This document shows positions 50,386 through 61,685 of a stretch of 64,000 nt of DNA, one piece after another. How positions within the stretch are numbered: position 1 is the first letter of the stretch; each line of letters opens with the position of its first letter. Location: positions 55,263,985-55,327,984 of the forward strand of contig OY754335.1 of the NCBI GenBank assembly GCA_963573305.1, given 5' to 3'. The DNA is from Pyrrhosoma nymphula. Its lineage: Eukaryota > Arthropoda > Insecta > Odonata > Coenagrionidae. The position numbers and the translations under genes were made by a program. The notes beneath the pieces are model-generated. The model was not told the DNA's origin. It did no database searches and saw only the letters and a list, made by a program, of their open reading frames with translations.

Positions 50386-50590
50386 TCATAGTGCAAAATC
50401 AAGGCTAGTAAAAGCACGAGGGATAATTTTGATTCGTCGCGAAGCAAACTGAAACAAATAAAGAAATACTCACGAAGGGGCGCACATTAATCAATTTCCA
50501 GTCATGGTTCTAAGTAGCTTGCGCTACATTTTACCGATCCATGCATAATAGAAAAGTATCAGGCGTGATATGGCGGAGGTTCAGCATAAC

Positions 50591-50730
50591 GAATCACAGA
50601 AATGGCAATTTTTCACTAAATAAGATTTAATACGACCATGGTTTCGATGCCCTGCATAATCATCAGGTGTGATCATCAACCATAGTCGTGTTAAATCTTA
50701 TCTAGTGGAAAATTGCCATTTCTGTGATTC
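50591..50730 (-). repeat. Foldback with hammerhead-like core at its centre
   Basis: Arms at 50591-50641 and 50680-50730 match at 47 of 51 positions. On the minus strand the centre reads CTGATGA (50666-50660), an ATGC-AGG-GCAT stem, GAAAC (50645-50641), then CATGGTCG. GAA-ACCATGGT-C would give the short self-complementary stem III ending in a GUC cleavage triplet, as in short-stem-III hammerheads of Penelope-like elements. Weak points: TT rather than G follows CTGATGA, and pairing next to the core (stem I) is poor. Confidence 0.8.
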
Positions 50731-51944
50731 ATGATTCATGCATATTTTTTGATGTTATAAACTCAGTGATAGCATGAGCGCTGCCATTAAATCCATTAAG
50801 GCGATAAATAGATTGCAATAATTTGTAACCAAAATTCTTCTTTTTCTCGGAGATACTACATTGAGAGAAGTGAATAAGTTGCTTTAATCCCTTCTCTGAT
50901 GGGTTAACTCCAAGCGAATGTAGTTTCTGGGAAATGTTTTAACAAATAAGTGCGAAAATTGAAGTGAAAGTTTTTTTTCCGTGAAAATGGTTCATGTCAA
51001 ATAACACTAGAATATGCGGACGCGAGGCGGCTTGTCTCCCTTTAAGATAGGGACCGCGACAGAATTCGCTCCCTCTCTCTCTCTATTGATCTCTGGCTAC
51101 GCCCCTGAGTGCACAGTTATAAGGGACGTTAAACCTTGGCCCTTTTGGCGTAAATTGCCAGGGAACGACCTATCCCTTCTCTCCTCGATCGCCATTCCTA
51201 TGGGCAGACGAGGATCCCCGGAATAGGTACTGACGAGAGGGCGTGATGGTTTTCTCGTTGTGACCTCACAGGTATATACGTGAACTGAAACTTCTTAAAA
51301 TAATTATTTTGATAGCACTACTTTCTAAAACACCGCAATTGAGAGGAAATGATACTGGATACTCGAAAAAAATAGATCAAAGGGATCAATGAATTCCAAA
51401 AATATTATCATATATTTATATTATTTTTGTTTCAGCGTTTGTTCATTTTAGGAGAATTATATACCCACTGAAATTTTATAGTCAACATTCGATTTTCAAT
51501 ATTTGGAACTAAGAAGATACGCTAAAGATTGTTTGATTTTTAAAAGGATATTGTTAATAATGGCGATAATCAGTTTTGTCTGAATAAGATTAATTTTTAT
51601 GCCTCTAATATTTGTGTGAGACTAAAAATTGTTGTTTGATCTAAAGCATGCCAATAACCAGTATTTAATGAACTCCACTTTAAATAGAATGTGTCCTATG
51701 TTCAATAAATATTTCAGTGTACTTCACCTGTTTCCAGTGAAAACAAAGTGTTGTAAATCGGTATGTGATATTACTCATAGTCAACTGTGAGTGTGTATCC
51801 ATGAAATTTTGTTGTGTATGCAATAAATGATTTGTTCCATAATTATATAGACGAACAAACATTAAACCTAATTAGTATTAGGACTATCTAGCGGTTGAGG
51901 TAAGTTTAAATAGAACAGAGTAAAAATACTCTAGATTTTGACAG
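50731..51944. other. No gene recognised
   Basis: A GC-richer patch at 51010-51240 carries a 70-codon frame without known similarity. The remainder is AT-rich. Confidence 0.35.
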
Positions 51945-52290
51945 CCTCAGACCACTTTCCTCTTTCTGCCTGCACAATTATTTTCTTCATATCAGCATAC
52001 ATCCTACCTCTCTTCATTCCCTACATAAAACCATATTCTCTTTCTTTCCCTTCCCCGCTTACCCAACATCCTTCCATCTCGGCCTTCAAGCAATCCTTCC
52101 CCCTCATTACCTCTTCCAAACACCTACCCTGCCACCTTCTTATATCCTCCAGAAGTTTCCTCTCCTCACTCACCAGCCTTCCTCCTTCAGCACTTCCTCG
52201 TTAGTCTTTTATTTCTCCATTCTTCTTCTCACCCTCTTCTCAAAAGCTTGCAGCATATTATCGTCGTCCTTTCTCAGAGCCCAGGCTTAT
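51945..52290 (-). mobile_element. LINE reverse-transcriptase C-terminal fragment
   Basis: On the minus strand, allowing frameshifts, the pieces are a W-LRKDDDNMLQAF-like segment, RRRMEK, NEEVLKE and a GEER-KLLE-like region, followed by a GKRGRE-like tail. The order and nucleotide text (GAGAGGAAACTTCTGGA) match the 22.5-kb copy. It is heavily decayed and restricted to the C-terminus. Confidence 0.7.
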
Positions 52291-54391
52291 GCATCATATT
52301 TTGTTACATTCCCAATTAAACAGTTCCACAATGGTTTGTATACATTCATAGACAAGTTTCACGTCATTACTCCCCTCATATTGCTGAAATAATAAAAAAA
52401 TCAAGCCTAAATTTTTTATGCCAAAAACATAATTTTTTAAGTTTAAGTTTAGCGGAAGACAACCACCAGGAGGACACACAAATGTGTGAAATTCTCAGCG
52501 AATAAATTATTCGTCTGTACAGAGATCTCTGTTCAGGCGATTGATTTTTTTCACCGTGAATTACACATTTTCAATGTAACCAAATCGAAATGGGACCGAA
52601 GTATTTCAGTCCTAGAGGAGAATTTTAATGACGCAAGGTAACTTTTTGGACTCAAATTTTGGTCGAAACAACAATAAGCAATCTTCCACTTCGGGTTCGT
52701 ACATAATATTTCGACCCTGATTGTTGAAAATTTGACGACCTATACTAAAGGAAACAGTTGAATAATGACTATCGAAAGTTTATTGAATCCAAGTGAGAGG
52801 TACCAATGTCATTTTTACAAAAATGTGGTGGTGAAACAGTTGTCTTAAAAAATATGCACTGTCGCGTAAAAAAGACTCTATAAATGTTTTTTTCTTTCGG
52901 TGTTACCTTTACCTCATTTAAATTATCTACAGCAAAATTAATTTTTATTCATTAATTTAAATTCAATATCGTACTCCCTTAGTTATGGTTCTAATTCATC
53001 CATTGGAATTGCTAATTAAATTGCTAATCTTTACATATGATATAAATTGAAGTCACGCATTGCTCTTGAGGATATCATAAACTATCCGATTTTCTTAAAT
53101 TGATCCCTCCGCTAATTTGTAATTATTGATAAAAAAAAACCTTTTGATAAATCTTCGCTTGAAAGGCGGTCAAAAAATCATTGGCTACTTCTTCAACTCT
53201 ACCACTTTCTCCGTTTCATTACGAATCATTATTTTCCGAGATCAATGAAGTATGAAAAAGCTAAATATTTAAAAATACAAATTCGCAAGGCGATGATTTG
53301 AGAAAACCTATCGAAAATTACTCGAAAAGCTTTTGATAGGTAGCTTATTTTTGAAGGATGAAGGTGGAGTTTAGCTTGTAGAAAATCAAGCAAATATGAA
53401 TATTTTCCAAAGGCGTAGTTTTGAAACTACCTAAGTTTTTCTACGTTCAAAGTACAATCAAAAAATTCATTGGGACGTGATTACATTATCATGAGGGAAC
53501 CTTCGATTTTTCCGCTCACTTATGGCTTTCTCCTCTGATTGTTTTTGCGATTAGCCTGTCTACGACGGCAAGTTTTGCAAATTGACGAGATAGTTTAATC
53601 TTCGCTCCGTCTTCGTAGTCTTCACCACTGGGGTCTCACTCTTAGGATTTTGTATTGGAAAGGATTACCATCTCCTCTCAGCCAGACTCTCTCGCCGGAA
53701 TCTTTTGAAATTCAATTAAGGAATCCATTTTCTTTTCCCGATTGTCGAACGATTTCAATCGGTGAAGCCTCTCCTCCGCTCGTCTCCTGCTCTCCACCCT
53801 CATTCAAGTCCTCTGATTTCTTTTCTTATTTATGCCTTTCTTACAACTTACCCATTTATTTCTCCTGCACTATTTTATTTTCAATTCCATGCCCTCATAT
53901 TTTCATATATCGTCTCTTTCCTCCACGTTTTAAAACACCATTCCATAGTCCCAATTTAATCTTTCATCTTCGTCGTCCTCAATAGTCATCAATCCTTGGT
54001 TGGTTGCTGCAGCTCTCCACTCCACTCTCCTATCGGCCAACTGCTTCATTCCTATATGATTATATACATAAAATAATGCATATCAATCAGTACCTAAATA
54101 AAACAATACCTAAAAAGTAATTTCACCCATGTTATTTCATTGTTAAATCGGTTTATGTCGGCCAATGACTAGCTTGCACTCTTTTCTGTCTGAGAGTTGT
54201 TATCGAATGCTATTTATGTTAAATTATCCCTATTGAACTTACTCAGGCTTTTTTACACGACCTATTTATTTTGTATTTTAATGCTCGCGAATTGCAGTTA
54301 CCCTTTTTACATGCTATTTTAGTATGAATACTTATCCCTTCGCAGCTCTAATTTAAACGTTGACAGCACATGACTTCAGTTGTTGGCCGCC
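52291..54391. other. No gene recognised
   Basis: AT-rich, then C/T-rich from about 53640 to 54050, where frames of 111 and 65 codons are low-complexity. Nothing identified. Confidence 0.35.
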
Positions 54392-54467
54392 TCCCATAAT
54401 AAACAACAAACTCATGTTGCATCTTCCCTCGAGCCCTCCCATAATAAACAACATGTTACATCTTCCC
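54392..54467. repeat. Local direct duplication of about 35 bp
   Basis: TCCCATAATAAACAACA to CATCTTCCC occurs at 54392-54428 and again at 54437-54467, with a small deletion in the second copy. Confidence 0.85.
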
Positions 54468-54549
54468 AGGTTTTCATAGCCCTACCCAAAGCTGCAATTT
54501 CCCACTTTCGACGGCCTAACGTTCTTCTTCTCTTTGTTCAAGTATTGAT

Positions 54550-54815
54550 GTGGGTTTACACTGAGAATTTACTTTCGCGAGTAACTTCTGCAACAGCTTG
54601 CGGAAGTTTTTACTGTGGCGAAGTATTTTTCACAAGACAGTGCAGAGCCAGATAGGTTTCCGTTAACACTGGCAACAACACGCTTCTACAAGCGACTTGC
54701 CGAAAATTTCAAAAGTTCTGCAAGCAGTATTTCAGAGCTGTTTACACCTGTAGTTTGCATTGAAATCCACTTGCTGCAAATAAATTCCGTGATAAACTCG
54801 CCGGTGTAAACCCAC
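54550..54815. mobile_element. Possible MITE with 12-bp terminal inverted repeats
   Basis: GTGGGTTTACAC at 54550-54561 and its exact complement at 54804-54815 bracket 266 bp. No target duplication could be identified and the interior has no coding capacity, so the superfamily is open. Confidence 0.4.
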
Positions 54816-55049
54816 CTATAGGCATTACCTGTTACAACCTTCTTCAGTCTTGGTCCTGCGTGGACGTCTCAGGGATCTTCTGCTCCTCGCTCTATATTTC
54901 CATATTTTTTTGTATACTTCCTTGGTACATACATTCTTTCAACATGTTATCTTTATTTACTTCTGTATTATTCGCATTGTTTCTTTGATGCCTTGTGCAC
55001 CTAGTTCTTGCGTTGAATCCGTCTTTCTTTTTCTGTCCGGTCGTGTATA

Positions 55050-55240
55050 GCCAGCAGCTCTTATTAAACATTTCATCTCAGATTTTTTAAATCTTTGTTC
55101 ATTTACTTATGCGGTCGTCCAGTTCTCACTGCCGTATATACCTCAATAAATTGCCATTGTTTTGTAAAACTTCATTTAGGTGTGTTTTTTTGCCTTATTT
55201 AAAAATTCGCTCTACTCTGCCGTGGATTTTTCTGGGTGGA
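55050..55240 (-). mobile_element. LINE reverse-transcriptase thumb fragment
   Basis: The minus strand gives IHGRVERIFK, then MKFYKTMAI and IYGSENW, then a Glu-Met-rich end. This is the K-KFYK-MA-P-L-YGSE-W block found downstream of the polymerase palm in many insect non-LTR elements. Stops interrupt it and only about 60 codons remain. Confidence 0.55.
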
Positions 55241-57855
55241 TTGAGTAGTCAGACAGCCTTCCTAATCAGTTAGCGATGAGGATTTATGAGTTACTCTATC
55301 AGTGTTAACAATTCTTTTATTTTCACAGACCGTGACAAAAATGTACCTCTTTCTTTCTTTTTCGAACCAATTTCCACACACAAAACAACCAATAATAGCC
55401 TATTACCAATCTCCAACCTAACTCACAAGCAACTTACTGGCGTTTTATACAGTTATCTCCGTACGGCACAGTACACCATGATAAAGCAAAAATAATATTG
55501 AAAAATATATGAGATATTGAGTAATAATAATAAAACATTCGTTGCGATAAAACAAGAATCTGGAAGTGTTCTGGGTTACATATACGAAATTACTCATTCA
55601 CTACCCGGGAATTGCACACTGTTTCGTACTACTAGCTTTATTTCATGGTAACCCAGTACAAGGGTAAGAATTAGTAATGCTAACACCCGATTGGCACCGA
55701 CCATAGTAACGTATTCTACCCCAGTAAATTTACCATAGTTATCAATCTACAATAGTTGTTTGCTGTCATCCGAATTAGATTTAGTCACAATGATCACGTG
55801 TTCAATCGTTATCATCTTCAAGTGACAGGTAGGTAATGAGAAACTAATATGGTGCACGTACAGGTAGAAAATACCAGTTGTACCTTGGTAATTACAGACG
55901 GGCGCGAATGTGGGTAGAAATTAGTAACGTTTTGTAGAATGGCAAGAAGTTAGTAATGCGAACGGGCTATTACATTAGCTCGTCTCAACTCTTCCTTTTT
56001 TTGGATAGACTTTATTTTCTCAGGCGTCACTTTGTGGCACCCTATTACTGAAAAAACTAAAATGGGACTAAAAAGTGGACTATACAAAGTTTTTATTTTA
56101 CCTACTTCCTTTTCTTTTTGCTTAACACAGCTGTTTTGAAAGTATTACTCCGGGAGCAACATTTTCTTTTCATATTTATGCTAAACTGACTTATTCAGTG
56201 CCTGGTTTTGAACCTATTAATATTTTCCTATCATAATGATTACTCGCCGTACAACCCGCTCATAAAGTCTAGGGTAATGCCTCAATAGAATTCATTTGCA
56301 TCCGTTCCAATAGGATTCGTGGAAAAGTAGGTCGTGTTAAATTAGATTTCTTATCTCCCCCGAATCCTTTTCATTTCTCTCTCTCTCTCCATCTCTCTCT
56401 CTCTTTTGCTTTCAGCTCTCCTCCCTTAAAAGAAGCATTTAAATACGGACTCTGAGCTAATAAGCCTCCGAGATCCTCGAGGAGCTTACCAATTTCGGCC
56501 AAAATTACAGCTTCGGTCCTCTTCTTTCCATTTTCATATCTCGAGTTCCCCCCTGAGAACGGCATTTTGATGTTGACAGGCTACCTCCTCTTTACCAGCT
56601 TCACCAATCAACTTGAATCTAATGAAATATGGACCCCGGATTCATTCCCTTCCGACTACATGCATTTACTGTTGCTGAAGGATGGAGTTCCCATCAGTCG
56701 CTGCAGATAAGGCCGATGCAAAACATTAGCTGCATCATCGGTCATTAATCCGGTGTTTGGTTTGCTATGACTCTCCAAATCTATTCTCTTCTCTGTCTAT
56801 CACTTTATTCCATATTTTGACTTCCAATGTTCCTATTATTTATTGCTTAGGCTGCAGAGCCTGTTCCCAAAATCCCCTTAGCCTTGGTCGACCAACATTG
56901 CGATTACTACTAGGCTAAAATGCTAGGTTAAAAATACATTCCAAGGCAATTCTGGGAAGACGGTTCTGATGCATTCGTCCACAATGGTCGCTCCATTTGG
57001 CTTTGTATTGTGTAATTTTTTCGTCTAAATGAAAAATGATTGAATTTTCCCTTATTGTTTCGTTTCTGATCCTATATTGTCATGTGCGGCCCTATACTGT
57101 ACTTCGGAATTTCATTTCAGCTCCTGTGATGTTCTTTGCGTCTCTCTGAGAGAGAAACCTCTTTTCGCTGCCTTGCAGGACCACAAGAACTGTCATCGTT
57201 TTTTAAAACTTTAACTTATTTTCATTGTTTTACTTTTTGTGGTTCTTTGAATTGACTTACGAATGTATTTGAAATTGCTTAGTTAATTTTCGAAATTGTG
57301 GTATGCTTCTATTTTGTCGCACCCTCCAGTATGATTTACAGGAGACCTTTATGTCTCAGAATGAGTCCCGCATTGTCTCTAAGACTTCGCTAAGTTTTCA
57401 TCAAGCATCTCTACTCTCAGCTCTTCGTAGAATTTATTCATCAGTGGTTCTCTCCATCCAACGTTTTTTTAGCATTCTTTTCTTACTCCTGATTTCCTAT
57501 TCTCATTTTTCTTTGCTCTTCTGCCGTTGTCCCATGCGTTCCACCGAAAGCAAAATCGTGCTCCACAAAAGTGTGCTTTCTAAGCAGGTGTCCCGCGGTC
57601 ACTTTTATACAATTTTGCGCAAAAAAATTTCATTCAAATTCATTTGTTCTAAATTTTTTATGAAGTGACATGGTGTTTTCCACGGTGCAGTAGATTTGAG
57701 GCAAAAATTATAAACAATTGAAAGACGATATTATAGTAAATATAATTAAAGACAGATTGTGCAGAAGCCACGGTCATGGCTATTTCAGCAGCAGATATAG
57801 GCTGCCCACGTCTATTAAATATGGAAGAGACATGGATAGACAAATGCAGCAAAGA
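55241..57855. other. No gene recognised
   Basis: Contains the CT microsatellite at 56.4 kb and, between 55660 and 55970, three loosely similar motifs around TTAGTAATGC. A 121-codon frame (57303-57668) is unrecognised. Confidence 0.35.
56376..56405. repeat. (CT)n microsatellite
   Basis: CT repeat interrupted once by CCAT. Confidence 0.85.
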
Positions 57856-58061
57856 CAATGGCTAGGGTTGGCAAATAGGCAAGATAAAAATTCATGACAT
57901 CACTGCGTCGGAATTTCATAATAATGACATTCATATGTAAAATATCAGCAATTTTAATATTCAAATACAAAGTAAAATAGCTTTGGAACACTTTTTATTC
58001 CACTCAACAAAATATTTTGTTGATCACGCTTTTTCGGTACGTATGGCAACCCTAGCAATGG
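57856..58061. mobile_element. 194-bp MITE with 6-bp target duplication
   Basis: CTAGGGTTGGCAA at 57862 is mirrored by TGGCAACCCTAG ending at 58055. CAATGG flanks both sides (57856-57861 and 58056-58061). The ends are short and the interior has no open frame. The superfamily is not certain from a 6-bp duplication alone. Confidence 0.65.
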
Positions 58062-58499
58062 TGGACCTGACTTGTAACCCTTGTAACGATACATTTCCTT
58101 TTTTGTGTTGAACATGAATGAATTTTTTCCGTGTACTCAATAAGTATAATTACTACCTAGGAGATGTACATTATGCTCATTCAAGAGACTAATACATTCA
58201 TAAAAATCTTTTAACAACAATATCGCAGCATTACAATATTGCGCATTGCCATGCTTTTTTTCTTCAGTCCTCTTATCGGTTGGTTTCACACTTCTGATTG
58301 AAAAACGATCTTTTTGTTTCGTCCAAAAGGAATTGTATACAAAACTTTTTACCTAAAAGCTATTTTGATACTATTCCACCATGTCACACGGAGCATATCT
58401 ATTGTACCAAACTGCAAAAATGTTATCTAAATTTGACCTTGGGGCATCGGCTTTGCTTCCTAGATTATCTTGCTAGCAGTGCTATTTTGCTAGTCTCTT
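58062..58499. other. No gene recognised
   Basis: A 70-codon frame at 58298-58510 is unrecognised. Nothing else. Confidence 0.3.
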
Positions 58500-58780
58500 C
58501 TTCTAATTGAATACCATTTTTGCTTGGGCTACTCGGTTAACTATCTGTCTTGTCTCGTCCATCACTGGTTATCGAAATTATTTACTTACGGTTATTTTTC
58601 CTTTAGTTTCAGTTTTACTTTTAATATTAATATCATATTTATAAAGTGTTTGTTTTACTATTTTCCATCCACAAACCATTGTTGCGGTTTCTACACCCTC
58701 ATTTGCAAATTTTATATATTCACGGTTGTTTGCCATGCCGTTCAGCATTCTTTTCAGACACCCTTTTATCTCTGGCAAAA
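58500..58780 (-). mobile_element. Probable LINE palm remnant
   Basis: The minus-strand frame contains YIKFANEGVETATMVCGW, then YKYDINIKSKTETKGKITVS. This resembles the reverse transcriptase segment from the catalytic F-A-D-D box to the Y-M-IN-KT-K-M block of non-LTR elements, with FADD altered to FANE. The similarity is loose and not certain. Confidence 0.35.
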
Positions 58781-59359
58781 ATGTGTTGTATGGCAGAAAT
58801 AGTCACATACGATTTTATGTGTCGCCTATTCTAACTTCATTTCATCAGTTATTTATTTAAATCATGTTTTGAAACAAAAAGCTAAAAGAAGCTAACATTT
58901 TTGTTTTTCGTCGATGTAATTTTTCACTTTTTCAACACAACATTGTTTCACTGCATCCATTCAATGCGAACTTTCTTACATGGTGGTTTTTTCCCCTACC
59001 TATCTTTTCGCTTCAGTTAAGATCATTAATATGGCCACTATACGAGTATAATAGAATCTTTGTATATTTGTAAAGGAAGCTAGGATGAAACTATTGAATA
59101 GTTAAATAGGTGCTTATCACGCCAATTCCTGTAGGTGTAGGCAAAGATAAAGAACTTATTTATTGCTGTCATGCCTAGAATATTGGCTCACTTTTAATAA
59201 TTTCCTTCACAATGCCCTATCATTGCATACCTCTTTCGTATATCTCTTACACTCATGGATTGCTTCATACACGCTCTCCTATTTTATTTAACAATCAATT
59301 TTGCATAAAACAATCAATCGGGACTTTAAAGTTAATAGTTAGTCCGTCAAAGTAAATTA
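58781..59359. other. No gene recognised
   Basis: AT-rich. Nothing seen. Confidence 0.3.
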
Positions 59360-59540
59360 TTTAACGTTATACTTGTGGAGGTGAAACATGGACTGCAGGA
59401 GTAGAGAAGATAACGTTTGAAGTTCCCTGCATGTATATGTCATTGCATGAAAAATGCTTGAGGGTAGATGCACCGAGTGGATCTAAAAATAGACGTAAGA
59501 AGATGGCATGGAAGTTAAAGCTTTGTAGCAGGTGATAGAT
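59360..59540 (+). mobile_element. Probable LINE thumb remnant
   Basis: One frame reads GGETWTAGVEKITFEVPCMY followed by CLRVDAP and NRRKKMAWKLKLC. This recalls the YG-ETW box and the following LRV and KM-W blocks of non-LTR polyproteins. The sequence is short and diverged. Confidence 0.4.
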
Positions 59541-60057
59541 ATGTTCCTTATTAGACTATAGACTATTATAAACCAGAGCATATTAGCTATTACCTAAATA
59601 TTTTATGATACTAAATCCCAATTTGAATTGATTTGACGAAAAATAATTCATATGAAAGTTGTGATATCTTATCTCCTCCTAAAGTCAGTCCATCGGTGAG
59701 ATCTATTGCCATTTGAATATTCTGTTACCTACTATAGAGATATTTCCCACATTCTTATGCTATTATATAATTTTAGTGCTACTCCGATCTCCTTATTTGT
59801 TCTCTCCATTTTGAGAGAGAGCTAGCTAGTATACGATGTATTTTCAGACTGCTTTCAAAAACACCCGCGAGGTAGGAAAGGGAATCATCCCTGAAAAGTT
59901 TAGTTCCGCCAACAGCCGACTCTTCACAAATTTTCACCCAACACGTCAAGAGTCCTCTATGGAAGAGCGGCCGACCTAATTCCTCCAGTGGGCGAAACAA
60001 CCGCGTAAATTTGAAAATAAATCATCCATTTTTGTTCCCTCCGCTATTTATCTTTCT
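59541..60057. other. No gene recognised
   Basis: A 73-codon minus frame (59779-60000) is unrecognised. Confidence 0.3.
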
Positions 60058-60108
60058 GGCTGAAAGTATGAGGAATGTGACTACGGAAAATTCCTCATAC
60101 TTTCAGCC
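60058..60108. repeat. Perfect 19-bp inverted repeat, 13-nt loop
   Basis: GGCTGAAAGTATGAGGAAT at 60058-60076 is exactly complemented at 60090-60108. Confidence 0.92.
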
Positions 60109-60684
60109 TCATACATAATAATCGACTGCGTTGGATAGCGACAGTCAACTGGGTTTCTCCCTTCATAGAAATGTCCTTAAAAGCATTCCATGCTTCTGAT
60201 TCTGAAACAAACTTTAGCACCAGTGGGACGAATTTCAAACTTGAGAAGTATTTTTGGAGTTAAAATTACTAGTGCTTACAAATTATATAATGAAGTGATC
60301 AATAAAGGTAGTCTTACGAACAGCTCGTTTGTCAGTCATCCTGTCACTCTTTAACTAATATCAGTCTCTCGGATGAAATTGTAATTTTTTCTTGAAATAA
60401 TAATCAATCCACTACCATCCAAGCTATAATAGCTATAATATATAAGCTATTGATGAAAAGATACGAAAAACACCAGCAATTTGTAAATTCCAGCATATTT
60501 CAAACCTATCGATTCCTTTTATACTTTCCAATTATTGAAACTTTGACGCAACTTTTCTCGATATTAATAATGTTTTGTGTAAATATTTTAAAAAAACGTT
60601 TCACCTTCCGCGTTCTGTAGAAGCCTTTGTCGCGAGAGGAGAAACGAATTTTGAGGATACCGGGATATAATGTACCATGGTATT
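60109..60684. other. No gene recognised
   Basis: AT-rich, with a short local duplication of ATAGCTATAATA-type sequence near 60425-60445. Nothing else. Confidence 0.3.
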
Positions 60685-60810
60685 ACCTTTACGAGTCACC
60701 CGCAGGTGCACGCAAGTGCGAAATCATTCGCATTGACCGATACTTGAACCCTGATCCATCGATATCGCACCGAGTTCTTAAGCCAGTTAAGCTACAGAGG
60801 CGTAGACTTT
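60685..60810 (-). mobile_element. tRNA-derived SINE
   Basis: On the minus strand TAGCTTAACTGG (60794-60783) is the A box and GGTTCAAGTATC (60750-60739) the B box, 32 nt apart. A body follows, ending GCGGGTGACTCGTAAAGG near 60686. The head matches 1821-1895 and the end matches 35278 and 44858, which ties these fragments into one family. No target duplication found. Confidence 0.7.
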
Positions 60811-61554
60811 TATAGAACTTTACAGGACCAAGTTGTTCAGGACTGCCAGCCATAAGAAGTTACAGAATCAGTTCAAAGCGTGCGCTTAGCGCCACTGTCC
60901 GCTAGCGGAAAAAATGTTAGTTTTTCTAAAATTGATGCGGCATTATCCCAAAAAATAACGAGTTTTAACATTTTTGTTTGAAAAAATTCATTCTTTTCTG
61001 ACTGTTTATATCATTAGCTTTGTGAACTCCTTTCCCTCTTAGTGTCAAATGCTTATGTTCCATTCATTGGGACACTGGCGGATGTACCGTTTGACGGTCA
61101 AGAAAGTTACCTTTTATGCCGCTGCTGGATGTTCTCTTCGTTTGTTATCATTTCAAGACCTTCCCACAGATCATCAACAAAGTGCTTCATCATAATCGTT
61201 TCATCTCTCAGCGGTTCTGCCCTTTTTCACTTATTTTTGGCTTTTCCGTTATGCGGTTTAAATCACAGCATTACATCGAATGCTGCCGAAATTTATTTTC
61301 TTATGTTTTTTCCTCGCTACTGATATCTCTGCAAATTTGGTGTTGCTCCGTTATTGACGAAGCAATGCGTTTCGATGAAAAGCATCCATATTCATTCATT
61401 GAGGTAGTCTTAATCATCATGCATCTGATCAACTTCCATAAAGTTAACTCACTGACCATCATATTGGTTAAAATGGGTTCAAATGGAAGTTAGTAAAAAT
61501 CGTATAGTTTTAAACGTGTACACGGCTCAACTAACTACAATAGTTCGTTCTTTA
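60811..61554. other. No gene recognised
   Basis: Frames of 93 and 125 codons (61042-61493) overlap in different phases and are unrecognised. A GCGCCACTGTCCGCTAGCGG segment lies at 60889-60908. Confidence 0.3.
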
Positions 61555-61685
61555 TCTAAGTATGCGTCCTACCCTTCTTCATCCTGTTCATAAAACATAT
61601 TCTCCTTTTTCCCCTTTCTCGCTTGGCCAGCATTCTTCCCTCTATCACGGTCTTAAGCAGCCCTTTGTCCCACTTATCCCTAAAA
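61555..61685 (-). mobile_element. LINE C-terminal fragment
   Basis: The minus strand reads DKWDKGLLKTVIEGRMLAKR and then a basic tail and KKGRT, matching the end of the 22.5-kb LINE (GLLKAMIEGRMLGKRGRG). Only about 43 codons remain. Confidence 0.7.

Noticed and set aside
60739..60794. A and B boxes suggesting a tRNA gene
   Set aside because: No acceptor stem or cloverleaf, and related sequence occurs elsewhere in the window, so SINE is the better reading.
61340..61400. Minus-strand CATCGAAACGCATTG as another hammerhead-like locus
   Set aside because: No CTGATGA-like box, no opposing arm and no ATTAAA segment; similarity limited to GAAACGC.
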